In this document: positions 1 through 9,274 of the stretch, piece by piece | How positions within the stretch are numbered: the first letter of the stretch is position 1 | Layout of the letters: every line of letters begins with the position of its first letter | Assembly: GCA_007125845.1 (NCBI GenBank) | Contig: SLCK01000023.1 | Coordinates: 62,001-126,000 of the forward strand | Reading direction: 5' to 3' | DNA: 64,000 bases | Origin: Gemmatimonadota bacterium | GTDB taxonomy: Bacteria; Gemmatimonadota; Gemmatimonadetes; Longimicrobiales; Gaopeijiaceae | Notes under the pieces: model-generated | The model's database searches: none | What the model was told of the DNA's origin: nothing | Seen by the model: the letters and a program-made list of their open reading frames with translations, nothing else | Translations under genes and position numbers: made by a program

Positions 1-585
1 GAGGAGCTCCTCATCCAGTCGCACGGATACCGGCAGGACGAGTTCCTCATGCTCGTGAGATTGGCCGAGGAGTTCGACTTCAGCGTGCGGGCCATCCAGC
101 ACGGGCTCGAGGCCTACAAGATCGCGCCGGAGCTTGCCGCGAGCGGCGTCGGCGCGGTGGTCTGGACGGATTGGTCTTCCTTCAAGATCGAGGCCTACGA
201 CGCCACCACGTACAATGCCCGTATCCTGACGGAGGCGGGTGTTCTCACCTCACTCCACTCGGACAACAGTCAGCTCGCGAGCCGCATGAACTGGGAAGCC
301 GGAAAGATGCTGCGGACGGGGATGGAGGAGGAGGATGCGCTCGCGCTCGTCACGATCAACACCGCGCGTATCCTGGGGATCGAGGACCGGGTCGGCTCCC
401 TGGAGCCGGGAAAGGATGCCGACTTCGTGATCTGGAGCGGACACCCTCTATCGCAGTTCACGATTGCGGAGCAGACCTGGGTGGACGGACGCCGCTACTT
501 CGATCTCGAGGAGGACCGGGAGCTCCGTCAACGGGTCGAGCGTGAACGGGCCCAACTGATTCAGCTCGTCTTGCAAGACGATTGA
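1..585 (+). CDS. Amidohydrolase family protein, C-terminal part (5' truncated by window edge)
   Basis: The reading frame is open from the first base, so the gene starts upstream of the window. The visible 194 residues are the C-terminal part of a metal-dependent amidohydrolase of the imidazolonepropionase/prolidase-like type. The strand-8 catalytic aspartate motif is visible as LHSDNS, followed by the usual tail NTARILGIEDRVGSLEPGKD and a small beta sandwich. Substrate cannot be read from this part. The stop codon is 17 bases before the ATG of the next amidohydrolase, so the two are probably co-transcribed and may act as a pair in the periplasm or outside the cell. Confidence 0.85.
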   Translation, partial: EELLIQSHGYRQDEFLMLVRLAEEFDFSVRAIQHGLEAYKIAPELAASGVGAVVWTDWSSFKIEAYDATTYNARILTEAGVLTSLHSDNSQLASRMNWEAGKMLRTGMEEEDALALVTINTARILGIEDRVGSLEPGKDADFVIWSGHPLSQFTIAEQTWVDGRRYFDLEEDRELRQRVERERAQLIQLVLQDD

Positions 586-602
586 TCCGGGAGGATATCA
601 GA

Positions 603-1958
603 ATGGACAAGTCGAGGAAGCATGTCATGAACGAGACGACGACCCGCCCCCGGAGCCGGTACGCGAAAGCAAACTTTCTGACCTGGGTCGTGCTGTTGGC
701 ATTGCCCGTGGCCGGGTCGTGGTCCGGAGAGGCGGAAGCGCAGATCCCGGCACCACGTCAGGACCGCCCGATTGCCCTGGTCGGGGGCACGATTCACACG
801 GTAGCCAACGGCGTCATCGAGGGAGGCACGCTCGTCTTCGAGGACGGACGGATCACGGCGGTGGGAACGGACGTGGAGCTCCCCTCGGGCACCGAAACCG
901 TGGACGTGACCGGCCGGCACGTCTACCCCGGGCTGATCGACGGCTACAGCGCGATGGGCCTCTACGAGATCGGGGACGTGGACGTGACCCTGGACCTGAA
1001 CGAGCTCGGAGACTTCAATCCCAACGTTCGGGTCGAGGTGGCGGTGAATCCGGAGAGCCGTCACATAGGAACGACCCGGTCGAACGGGGTCCTCGTGACC
1101 CTGACGACGCCCTCCGGGGGCGTGGTGTCGGGACTATCGGCAGCGATGATGTTGGACGGGTGGACGTGGGAGGACATGACGATCAGGGGTGCGACGGCGC
1201 TCAACGTGAACTGGCCGAGTCCCTCCGACGAGGATGCCTACGAGCGGGCCATCCGGGAGCTCCGGGAGATCTTCTCCACGGCCCGGGCCTACCGGGATGC
1301 GCACGCTGCCGGAGGGCGGCATCACACCGATTCTCGCTGGGAGGCCATGATTCCGGTCGTGAACGGAGAGATTCCGGTGGTCGTCTCCGCATCGGAGCTC
1401 CGACAGCTTCAGGACGCCATCGCGTGGGCTGAGGCGGAGGAGCTTCGGCTCGTCCTCCGCGGGGGCGCGGATGCGCTCTACGTGGCCGATCACCTCGCCG
1501 CGAAGGATATTCCGCTCCTCCTCACCTCCGTGATGAGCGCGCCCAGCCGGAGCTGGGAGCCGTACGATCAAGCCTACTCCCTTCCGGCACGTCTCCATGA
1601 GCGCGGCGTGCGCTTTGCGATCACGGGTGGGCCGAGTGCCCCGTACGCCAATCGGCTGCCGTACGAGGCCGGAGTGTCGGTGGCGTTCGGCCTCCCGGAA
1701 GAGGAAGCGGTGAGAGCCGTCACCCTCAATCCGGCCGAGTTCCTGGGTATCGACGACCGGGTCGGGTCGCTCGAGCCTGGAAAGGACGCGACCCTGATTA
1801 TCACCACCGGACATCCCCTCGACCATCTCGCGGATGTGGAGCAGGCGTACATCGAGGGGCGGAGGATCGACATGATGGACGCCCATCGGCACTTCTACGA
1901 GAAGTACTCCGAGAAGGTGCGGCAATGGCAGGAGCAAGGTGGGGTGGGCGTGGACTGA
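603..1958 (+). CDS. Secreted amidohydrolase-like protein lacking metal-binding residues
   Basis: The start is ATG 603, with GGGAGG 8 bases upstream; an in-frame TTG at 582 overlaps the previous stop and is less likely. The 451-residue product has a signal peptide (hydrophobic FLTWVVLLALPVAG, cleavage near EAEA-Q). The amidohydrolase fold is recognisable from the N-terminal strand HVYPGLIDGY and the C-terminal DDRVGSLEPGKDATL. The HxH metal motif that should follow PGLID is replaced by GYSAMG. The region matching the catalytic HSD of the upstream paralogue reads ITGGPS, without an aspartate. It is therefore probably a non-catalytic partner of the upstream enzyme. The ORF is intact and not a decaying pseudogene. 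Confidence 0.85.
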   Translation: MDKSRKHVMNETTTRPRSRYAKANFLTWVVLLALPVAGSWSGEAEAQIPAPRQDRPIALVGGTIHTVANGVIEGGTLVFEDGRITAVGTDVELPSGTETVDVTGRHVYPGLIDGYSAMGLYEIGDVDVTLDLNELGDFNPNVRVEVAVNPESRHIGTTRSNGVLVTLTTPSGGVVSGLSAAMMLDGWTWEDMTIRGATALNVNWPSPSDEDAYERAIRELREIFSTARAYRDAHAAGGRHHTDSRWEAMIPVVNGEIPVVVSASELRQLQDAIAWAEAEELRLVLRGGADALYVADHLAAKDIPLLLTSVMSAPSRSWEPYDQAYSLPARLHERGVRFAITGGPSAPYANRLPYEAGVSVAFGLPEEEAVRAVTLNPAEFLGIDDRVGSLEPGKDATLIITTGHPLDHLADVEQAYIEGRRIDMMDAHRHFYEKYSEKVRQWQEQGGVGVD

Positions 1959-2054
1959 GCTGGAAGTGCCCCGGGGGGCGGCCTCTTGCCAGACCGTCCC
2001 GGGTGGGGTCGATTGGAGGAGAGCGCCGTGGAACGAAAGCCTATGGAGGAACCC

Positions 2055-3668
2055 ATGCGAAGCGTCCGTACCCCGTCCCTTATCGGGGCACTCGTGCTCA
2101 GCCTCCTTCCCGCGCTCCTCCTCGTATCCTGCGGAGAGGCGGAAACCGCCGGGGTCTCCGTCCAGAGTCCGGCGGACGGTGAGGCGTTCCGGGTCGCGGT
2201 GGCACGATTCTCCCATGAGACCTGCACCTTCTGCCCCGGAGGCGACCCGGGCATCGAGGATTGGACCTACTCGGGGCCTCCGCGCGTGGGCGACGAGGTT
2301 CTCGAGGGTGGCTCGTATGTGGGAGGCTTCGTGGACCAGGCGCGGGAGTTTCCGGACCTGGAGCTTCTCGGGCTTCCCTCCCCGAGAGGCGTATTCGGAG
2401 GCAGCTCCCGCTCCTGGAACCAGGAGGAGGTGTTCGACCACTTCGTCGGAGGCATGCTCGAGGAGCTCGAAGCGATCCTCCCCGTCGACGGGGTCTACCT
2501 CTCCCTCCACGGAGCGATGGCGGTTCGGAACATCGCGCGCGCAGAGGCGGAGATGGCGCGGCGTTTCCGCGAGGTGGTGGGACCGGATGTGCCGATCGTG
2601 GCCACCTTCGACCTTCACGGCAATCAGGACACGGAGTTTCTGCAGTGGGCCGACGGCGCCTTCGTGACGAAGCGCTTCCCTCACTACGATTCCTACCGGC
2701 AGGGGCAGCGGGCGGCCCGGTACCTCCGAAACGTCATGAGGGGGGCGTACGAGCCGACCACGGCCGTGCGCACGCCGCCGATTCTTACCGCGACCGTCCT
2801 CCAGTGGACTGGAGCCTCGCCGGTGATGGACATCATGGAGCGGGCGCGCAGATGGGAGGACCGCGAGCCGGGCGCCTTCGTGAGCGTGTTCCTGGGCTTT
2901 CCCTGGTCGGACGTACCGGCCGTGGGGACGAGCGTTCACGTGATGACCAATGGGGATCAGGAATTGGCCGATCACATCGCCGACGATGTCGCAGAGTTCA
3001 TGTGGCGAGTGCGGTCTGATTGGGCGTACGGGGAGTATCCGGGGCCCCAGGAGGCGGTGGCCACCGCGATCGATGCCATCGCCGCAGGCGAGACTCCCGT
3101 CGTCCTGGCCGACTACTGGGACCGACCCGGCGATGGGACCTGGACGTTGAGGGAGCTCCAGGAGCGTGGGGTGGCCAGGGTTCTCTACGCTTCGCTCACG
3201 GACGAACCCGCCCTCGCGGCGATCTGGGACCAGGACCTGCAGCCGGGGGACGCCTTCGACATGGAGGTCGGGGGCTATACCGGGGAGCAGGCGGGTGAGC
3301 CGGTCCGGATCGCGGGGACCCTGATCTGGCGGGGAGAGCGCTTCGGGTACGACCGCGTGGCGGCGATCGAGCACGGTGAGGGGAACGTACTGATCCTCGC
3401 ACCCGGGTACCAGCAGAGCACTACGCCCGAGCAACTCCGCTTCGGCCCGATCGAGCCGGACGCGTTCGACGTCTTCGTCCTCAAGACCCGGGTCCACTTC
3501 CGCCGAGGCTTCGACGAGACGGGCTACGCCCGTACCATTCAGATCGTGGACGCACCGGGGGACTGGTTTGGGACCGTCCGGCTGGAGGCTCTGGACTACG
3601 AGAACGTGGACCTCGACGCGTACTATCCCTTCGGGGATCCGGTCTACGAGCCGTCAGCCGACCGCTGA
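2055..3668 (+). CDS. MlrC-like M81 family metallopeptidase, lipoprotein
   Basis: Residues of the M81/MlrC family are clear: RFSHETCTF near the N terminus, VYLSLHGAM, then TFDLHGN and KRFPHYD, which supply the Asp/His zinc ligands, and a C-terminal domain with ADYWDRPGDGT. MlrC of sphingomonads finishes degradation of the cyclic peptide microcystin; most homologues have unknown peptide substrates. With ATG 2055 (GGAGGA 4 bases upstream) the 537-residue protein begins with a lipoprotein signal, lipobox LLVSC with Cys26. In-frame starts at GTG 2028 (also with GGAGGAGAG upstream) and ATG 2043 are possible. It follows two secreted amidohydrolases, suggesting an exported peptide or amide catabolism group. 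Confidence 0.85.
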   Translation: MRSVRTPSLIGALVLSLLPALLLVSCGEAETAGVSVQSPADGEAFRVAVARFSHETCTFCPGGDPGIEDWTYSGPPRVGDEVLEGGSYVGGFVDQAREFPDLELLGLPSPRGVFGGSSRSWNQEEVFDHFVGGMLEELEAILPVDGVYLSLHGAMAVRNIARAEAEMARRFREVVGPDVPIVATFDLHGNQDTEFLQWADGAFVTKRFPHYDSYRQGQRAARYLRNVMRGAYEPTTAVRTPPILTATVLQWTGASPVMDIMERARRWEDREPGAFVSVFLGFPWSDVPAVGTSVHVMTNGDQELADHIADDVAEFMWRVRSDWAYGEYPGPQEAVATAIDAIAAGETPVVLADYWDRPGDGTWTLRELQERGVARVLYASLTDEPALAAIWDQDLQPGDAFDMEVGGYTGEQAGEPVRIAGTLIWRGERFGYDRVAAIEHGEGNVLILAPGYQQSTTPEQLRFGPIEPDAFDVFVLKTRVHFRRGFDETGYARTIQIVDAPGDWFGTVRLEALDYENVDLDAYYPFGDPVYEPSADR

Positions 3669-3705
3669 CACGGGGACGGCGCCCGGTCGAACACACCCGG
3701 CGGGC

Positions 3706-4914
3706 TCAGCCGGTCTGTTCGGCCAGTTCCCGGTTCAGCACCCGATCGAGCTGACGGAAGGCCTGGCGGATGCGCTGCTCGTTCTCGACCAACGCGATCC
3801 GCACGTACCCCTCTCCCTCCGGGCCGAAAGCGCCTCCCGGACACATGGCCACCTCGGCGCGCTCGATCATGTCGAGACAGAAGTCGATCGTGCTGCCGCC
3901 GTAGGGCTCCAGCTGCTCGGGCTTCACCTTCGCCCAGACGAACATGGTGGCCCTGGGCGGATCGGCGTCCCAGCCGATGCGCTGGAGCGCGTCCACCATG
4001 GTGTCGCGTCGGGACTGATAGATCCGCGCCTGTCGGGCGACCTCCTCGTCGCCATGCCGCATCGCGATGATCGAGGCGATCTGGATCGCCTGGAAGACCC
4101 CGTAGTCGTAGTAGCTCTTGATGGTTGCCAGGGCGTCGATCATCTCCGCGTTGCCGACGCAGAATCCGATTCGCCAGCCGGCCATGTTGTAGGCCTTGCT
4201 CATCGTAGTGAACTCGACGCCCACGTCCTTTCCGCCCCGGGCCTCCATCAGGGAGGGAGCGCGATAGCCGTCGAAGCAGGTCTCTCCGTAGGCCAGATCG
4301 TTCACCACCATCACGTTGTGACGCTCCGCGATTGCGACGACCTCGTCCCAGAAGGGGGGATCGACGCACATGGTGGTGGGATTGTTGGGGAAGTTGAGCA
4401 CCAGCATCTTCGGTTTCGGTTGGAGCTGGTGAATGACGTTCTCGACTCTCTGCAGGAAGACCTCGTCGTTTCCGATCGGCACTCCTATGACGTTGGCGCC
4501 GGCCAGGTTGACCCCGTAGCTATGGATCTGGAAGGCCGGTTTCGTCACGATCGCGGTGTCTCCGGGTCCCAGGAGAGCCAGGCAAAGGTGCGAGAAGCCT
4601 TCCTTCGACCCGATCGTTGCGATGACCTCGCTCTCCGGGTCCAGCTCGACTCCCCAGCGGCGACGGTACTTTCGGGCTACCTCGCGCCGGAGGTTGTAGA
4701 TTCCCGCGCTCGCCGAATACCGATGGTTTCTGGGGTCCTCCGAGGCTTCCCGCAGCTTCTCGACGATCTCGACGGGTGTCGGATCGTTCGGGTTGCCCAT
4801 GTTGAGGTCGATGACGTCGAACCCCGCTCGCCGGCGTTCGTAGGTCATGCGCTTTATACGCCCGAGCATGTAGGGCGGAAGGCGTTCGAGACGATGGGCT
4901 ACCTTGATGTCCAT
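3706..4914 (-). CDS. alaC: Alanine transaminase AlaC-type, class I/II aminotransferase
   Basis: A 402-residue PLP-dependent aminotransferase of fold type I. The pyridoxal lysine lies in TTMSKAYNMAGWRIGFCVGN, very close to the AlaC form, and the N terminus HRLERLPPYMLGRIKRM is characteristic of AlaC/LL-DAP aminotransferase relatives. In other bacteria AlaC makes alanine from pyruvate and glutamate. ATG 4914 is preferred because family members begin here; a GTG at 4956 would add 14 unconserved residues. It converges with the M81 gene (38-base gap), so it belongs to a separate unit. Confidence 0.88.
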   Translation of the reverse strand: MDIKVAHRLERLPPYMLGRIKRMTYERRRAGFDVIDLNMGNPNDPTPVEIVEKLREASEDPRNHRYSASAGIYNLRREVARKYRRRWGVELDPESEVIATIGSKEGFSHLCLALLGPGDTAIVTKPAFQIHSYGVNLAGANVIGVPIGNDEVFLQRVENVIHQLQPKPKMLVLNFPNNPTTMCVDPPFWDEVVAIAERHNVMVVNDLAYGETCFDGYRAPSLMEARGGKDVGVEFTTMSKAYNMAGWRIGFCVGNAEMIDALATIKSYYDYGVFQAIQIASIIAMRHGDEEVARQARIYQSRRDTMVDALQRIGWDADPPRATMFVWAKVKPEQLEPYGGSTIDFCLDMIERAEVAMCPGGAFGPEGEGYVRIALVENEQRIRQAFRQLDRVLNRELAEQTG

Positions 4915-5040
4915 TGCGTTTCGGGCAGGTTCTGGGGACGGCGTGAGGGGGAGCACGGTCTGATGGTTTTCCGGCTCGGGCTCGGATCCAACGCCACCGT
5001 CGGACCCAACGCCACTGGCAGCGAGGCTCGTTCCATTACC

Positions 5041-6042
5041 CTAGGGGCCTGATCCACGATCCCCGGGGGTGAGCGCGAGGAAGTCGGCCAGACCGGAGAG
5101 GCGGGCTCCTGCCGTAGCCTGGTCGAAGTCCTCGGGTGTCTCCACCGGCCAGGCCGTGATGACGAGATCCCTGATCCCCGGCCGATAATGCCGGAGAGCC
5201 TCCGGGATCCCGGTGCGGTTCTCCACGTGAAACGACCCGGTGAGGTGCAGCACGAGGGGCCTGCCTAGTCTGCCCGCCCCGCCGTCTGTCCCGCCGGCCT
5301 CGGTTCCGAGGGCCTCGTGGATCGCGAACGCCATCGAGGCGTCCCAGAGTGCCTGGACCTCGAGCGCGTGCTCGCCCGCATGGGGGTGCGCGATCTGGTC
5401 CATCCGCTCCTCCCACTCCGATCGGTACGCGCTGGAGGCTTCGGGGAAGGGGAGAGGGGGAAGGTGTCGATGCGCCTCGGTCGGCAGATCCCGAAGAGAT
5501 GCGCTTCCCAGACGGCTGACCCGGTCCGAGTAGCGGCGGGGCGTGTTCGCGGCCAGGACCCGGAGGCCCGCCTCCTTTGCGCGGAGCAAGGTGGGTCGGT
5601 AGTCGCTGGCGTAGTTCGGCCAGGGGCGCGCCACGGAGAGGAACTGGTCCTCCGTGATCAGGTCAGCGAGGAACTCGTCCAACACCGCCTGGACGTCGCG
5701 GTCGAACATCTCGAAGGACAGGATGAGCTCCCGCCCCACCTGATCCGCCACCTCGATCAGCGCCTCGAGAAGATGTAGCTGAAGCGCGTGGGTGCCGGGA
5801 TCCCCGTGCCGCTCCCCGAGGAAGATGACGTCCACCGTCGAGGCCTGGTCCATCAGGTCCTCGATACCGGCCTCCGACCCGTCCGGGTGGTGCAGCCGCC
5901 ACGGTCGATCCGGGTCGGCTGCGGTCGGTTGTACCCGCTCCGGCCCCGCAGTCGCGTCGGTCCCCCCGACCCTCTCTCCGCTAGCAAGGAGCTGGGGAAC
6001 GAGCAACAGGGCTGCAGTTGCTCCGGCGGAGCTCAGAAGCAT
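5041..6042 (-). CDS. ChaN-like domain protein (haem-binding uptake family), secreted
   Basis: The ChaN fold is indicated by VIFLGERHGDPGTHALQLHL near residue 90, FEMFDRD, the long helical middle part, and SFHVENRTGIP near the C terminus. ChaN of Campylobacter is a haem-binding outer-membrane lipoprotein tied to iron uptake; in other bacteria the role is unproven. Start ATG 6042 is chosen because it leaves a 10-base overlap with the upstream lipoprotein gene and gives a signal peptide (LLSSAGATAALLLVPQLLAS). An in-frame start at 6186 would run 154 bases into the upstream gene. The two genes are almost certainly translationally coupled. No lipobox is visible. Confidence 0.8.
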   Translation of the reverse strand: MLLSSAGATAALLLVPQLLASGERVGGTDATAGPERVQPTAADPDRPWRLHHPDGSEAGIEDLMDQASTVDVIFLGERHGDPGTHALQLHLLEALIEVADQVGRELILSFEMFDRDVQAVLDEFLADLITEDQFLSVARPWPNYASDYRPTLLRAKEAGLRVLAANTPRRYSDRVSRLGSASLRDLPTEAHRHLPPLPFPEASSAYRSEWEERMDQIAHPHAGEHALEVQALWDASMAFAIHEALGTEAGGTDGGAGRLGRPLVLHLTGSFHVENRTGIPEALRHYRPGIRDLVITAWPVETPEDFDQATAGARLSGLADFLALTPGDRGSGP

Positions 6043-7154
6043 CCCACGGTCCCCGGCGGGATGGAAGCCAGTGGGCTCAGACCTAGCTCCTCGCGATAGG
6101 ACTCGTCTCCGAGCCGGTTCAATTCCCAGTAAGCGAGCCGCTCGGTCGCGATCAACTCGGCTTCCTCTCCGGTGGAAGTCGTCCACCCCAGCACCCGTCC
6201 CGGCGAGTCCCTCTCGACGTCGAAGGTGCGTTCGTAGTCACCGGCTTCGAGCCGGAACCGCGTGACGGGGACTCCCTCGCGTTCTTCCAACGAGCGTGTG
6301 ATCCTCGCTCGTTCCGCCTGCACCGGCCCGTGCCCCGTCCGCAGTCGCCAGAGCTCGGGGACGAGCCAGCCCTCCCAGTCCTCGCCATCGTAGAACGGCC
6401 CGTCCAGCTCCCTGAGCTGGATGAGAAGCGCATCTTCGAAGAGAGTCCCGGCCGGGATCTCCACATCCCTCAACGTCTCCCCCTCCGTGGCGAAATAGGA
6501 CAACCGAAGGGACCGCAGCCGGTCCGTGCCTGGCCAGACGCGGTGGCTGACGCTTCCGCACCACTCCTGGACCTCGAGGTTGACCCGGACCGGCTGGAAG
6601 CGCTCGTCTCGCCAGTGCTCGACCGGAGCGAAGGTGCTTGCCATTACCGAGTACGGATATACACCGGTCATGAAGCTGTTGGTGCGGATCAGCTTGAGAA
6701 CCTCCACCCTGTGGGGGGACTGGGCGTCGTCGTCCTTGATCCAACTCCGGCGGTCGTGTGGCTCGGTGACGTAGATGAGGGATAGCTCGCCTTCCCGCGG
6801 CTCGCCGTAGCGGGTGGTCGTCACCCGATATCCGGAGAGCTCGGCTCGCCCATCTCCCCAATGCTCCCAGAACTCGCTCGACGCCCCGGCGCGCGGGTGT
6901 TCGGGGAGTCCGGTGAGCTCTTCCAGGTCCGTGAAGAGCGCTGCCTCCTCAGGGAACCCACCCTCGCCACCGCGGAAGGTGCTGCCATCGTCAGCGGAAG
7001 CCTGGGGGTCCGGCGCGCACCCCGCGAAGAGAAGGGTCATTGTGACGAGCGCGGTCCCCCCCCGTAGCCCGCCGGGGATGAGGGGGCGTGACGGACGCCG
7101 TCGGGCTGGCGTCGGGCGAATCGCATTCCCGTGCTCGGGGGAGTGGTCGATCAT
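6033..7154 (-). CDS. Conserved lipoprotein of unknown function
   Basis: 373 residues beginning ATG 7154, with GAGGTG 6 bases upstream. The N terminus is a long lipoprotein signal: a basic proline/arginine-rich stretch, then TALVTMTLLFAGC, the Cys at residue 46. The mature part has features such as GYRVTTTRYGEPREGELSL and VEVLKLIRTNSFMTGVYPYS that look like a conserved domain of small secreted proteins, but I cannot name its function. The C terminus overlaps the ChaN-like gene by 10 bases, so a joint envelope role (perhaps haem or iron) is an inference from coupling only. Confidence 0.75.
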   Translation of the reverse strand: MIDHSPEHGNAIRPTPARRRPSRPLIPGGLRGGTALVTMTLLFAGCAPDPQASADDGSTFRGGEGGFPEEAALFTDLEELTGLPEHPRAGASSEFWEHWGDGRAELSGYRVTTTRYGEPREGELSLIYVTEPHDRRSWIKDDDAQSPHRVEVLKLIRTNSFMTGVYPYSVMASTFAPVEHWRDERFQPVRVNLEVQEWCGSVSHRVWPGTDRLRSLRLSYFATEGETLRDVEIPAGTLFEDALLIQLRELDGPFYDGEDWEGWLVPELWRLRTGHGPVQAERARITRSLEEREGVPVTRFRLEAGDYERTFDVERDSPGRVLGWTTSTGEEAELIATERLAYWELNRLGDESYREELGLSPLASIPPGTVGCF

Positions 7155-7404
7155 TGTGGCACCTCTGCATGCAGCGTCAGGAGGGTGTTCTGGTCGTGCG
7201 CCACGCCGCCGGCGATTGGACCGAGGACGCCCCGCTCGGTTCCCCGAACTACGGCTCTCGTTCCGTCGAGGACTCCGACATCAGGAGGTGGGCTCCAATT
7301 TCCCGCGGCACTAGACTAACTTATATGGCTACTGAGTCGACCGGGATCCGGGCCAGGTCCCGCACGCATTTCCGACTCGGGTTACCCTCACGTGGAGCGC
7401 TCTG

Positions 7405-9267
7405 GTGGAAGCTCTCACGAACGCACAGATACGAAATATCGCGATCATCGCCCATGTGGACCATGGGAAGACGACACTGGTCGACAAGATGTTGCGGCAG
7501 TCCGGAGTCTTCCGGCAGAACCAGGAGGTCCAGGAGCGGGTGATGGACATCGACCCTCTGGAGCGAGAGCGGGGCATCACGATCCTCTCGAAGAACACTG
7601 CGGTGCAATGGGCGGGTGTGAAGATCAACATCGTCGATACGCCGGGACACGCCGACTTCGGGGGAGAGGTCGAACGCATTCTCCGGATGGTCGACGGCGT
7701 CCTCATTCTGGTCGATGCCGTGGAAGGGCCCATGCCCCAGACCCGCTTTGTCACTCGCAAGGCGTTGGAGCTGGGTCTCATGCCCGTAGTCGTGATCAAC
7801 AAGGTGGACCGGCCGGCGAGCCGCGCCGAGGCCGTTCACGACGAAGTGCTGGAACTCTTCATGGAGCTGGACGCGACGGATCGCCAGCTCGACGCCCCCT
7901 TCCTGTATGCGTCCGGCCTCGATGGTTGGGCCTCCCTTCGCCCGGACGAGATCGGTGAGGACCTTTCTCCCCTCTTCGAGGCCGTCCTGGAGCGGGTGCC
8001 CCCTCCCTCCGGCGATCCTTCGGGCCCCTTCCAGATGCTCGTGTCCACCCTCGATCACTCCCCGTACGTCGGGCGGATCGCGATCGGGCGGGTCGAGCGA
8101 GGCGGCGTGAAGCTGGGCGAACCGGTAGCGCTCTTGCCCTTCGGCGATCCCGGCCCGGTGTCGGAGGAGGAGGTCGAGCGTTCGCGGGTGGCGAAGCTCT
8201 TCTCCTTCCGCGGGCTCGACCGTGTCGAGGTGGCCGAGGTGAACGCCGGCGACATCGTGGCGCTGGCCGGGTTGGAGGGAGTGGAGATCGGCAAGACGCT
8301 CACTCACCCGGAGCACTGCGAGCGATTGAAGGGCATTCAGGTGGAGGAGCCCACGCTAGCGGTGGACTTCACGGTCAACAACTCGCCCCTCGCCGGTCAG
8401 GCGGGCAAGTACGTGACGACACGGCAGCTTCGCCAGCGCCTCATGAAGGAGTTGGAAAGGAATGTGGCGCTGCGGGTCGAGGACACCGAGGAGCCGGACA
8501 CCTTTCAGGTCGCCGGGCGCGGGGAGCTCCATCTCTCGATACTGATGGAGAACATGAGGAGGGAGGGATACGAGTTTCAGGTGTCCCGGCCGCGCGTGGT
8601 CACGAAGGGTGACGACGAGGGAAACCGGTTGGAGCCATACGAGGAGGTCCTGATCGACGTGCCGGACGGAATGGTCGGCACCGTGATCGAGAAGCTCGGG
8701 CCGAGGCGTGGAGAGGTGCAGGACATGTCTCCCGGAGGACAAGGGACCACTCGCCTGCGCTTCCGGATTCCAGCCCGGGGCCTCTTCGGCTATCGGTCCG
8801 AGTTCCTGACCGATACTCGCGGGGAAGGGGTTCTGAACCATCACTTCGTGGGATACGGTCCGTGGGCGGGTCCGCTCGCCGGCAGGAAGAAGGGCGTGCT
8901 CGTATCCGACCGCGCGGGTGAGTCCGTGGCGTACGCCCTGTTCAATCTGCAGGAACGCGCGAGCATCTTCATCGACCCCGGAGAGACGGTGTACCCCGGG
9001 ATGATCGTGGGCGAGCACGTCCGTCCCGGAGATCTGGATGTGAATGTCTGCAAGGGAAAGAAGCTCACGAACATGCGTGCGGCGGGCGCGGATGAGAACA
9101 TCCGCCTCGAACCCCCTCGAAAGCTGACGCTGGAGTTGGCCCTGGAGTTCATCGAGGACGACGAGCTCATCGAGGTGACTCCGGACGCGCTACGGCTGCG
9201 CAAGCGGGTCCTCGACGCCAACCGGAGGCGGAAGGACGAGAAGGCTCGTCGAGCCGGAGGAGAGTGA
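7405..9267 (+). CDS. typA: Translational GTPase BipA/TypA
   Basis: Full-length 620-residue TypA/BipA. GTPase motifs: P-loop [10 protein letters not shown] (residues 14-23), switch I RGITI, G3 [10 protein letters not shown] and G4 NKVDRP. The elongation-factor domains II, III and V follow, and the BipA-specific C-terminal domain ends with basic residues ([18 protein letters not shown]). BipA is a ribosome-bound GTPase needed for 50S assembly at low temperature and under stress. Start GTG 7405 lies 8 bases after GGAG; this start places the P-loop at the usual distance. The next gene begins 7 bases after the stop. Confidence 0.95.
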   Translation: MEALTNAQIRNIAIIAHVDHGKTTLVDKMLRQSGVFRQNQEVQERVMDIDPLERERGITILSKNTAVQWAGVKINIVDTPGHADFGGEVERILRMVDGVLILVDAVEGPMPQTRFVTRKALELGLMPVVVINKVDRPASRAEAVHDEVLELFMELDATDRQLDAPFLYASGLDGWASLRPDEIGEDLSPLFEAVLERVPPPSGDPSGPFQMLVSTLDHSPYVGRIAIGRVERGGVKLGEPVALLPFGDPGPVSEEEVERSRVAKLFSFRGLDRVEVAEVNAGDIVALAGLEGVEIGKTLTHPEHCERLKGIQVEEPTLAVDFTVNNSPLAGQAGKYVTTRQLRQRLMKELERNVALRVEDTEEPDTFQVAGRGELHLSILMENMRREGYEFQVSRPRVVTKGDDEGNRLEPYEEVLIDVPDGMVGTVIEKLGPRRGEVQDMSPGGQGTTRLRFRIPARGLFGYRSEFLTDTRGEGVLNHHFVGYGPWAGPLAGRKKGVLVSDRAGESVAYALFNLQERASIFIDPGETVYPGMIVGEHVRPGDLDVNVCKGKKLTNMRAAGADENIRLEPPRKLTLELALEFIEDDELIEVTPDALRLRKRVLDANRRRKDEKARRAGGE

Positions 9268-9274
9268 GGCGGTC

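Noticed and set aside
1134-3497. 787-residue open frame on the minus strand
   Set aside because: Antisense shadow of the amidohydrolase and M81 genes; low-complexity Arg/Pro/His composition and no motif.
3568-5052. 494-residue plus-strand open frame
   Set aside because: Overlaps the M81 end and is antisense to the aminotransferase, whose PLP lysine motif is clear.
7155-7404. TTATAT at 7321 ahead of typA as a promoter
   Set aside because: No -35 element at proper spacing. The 250-base divergent region otherwise shows nothing I can call.
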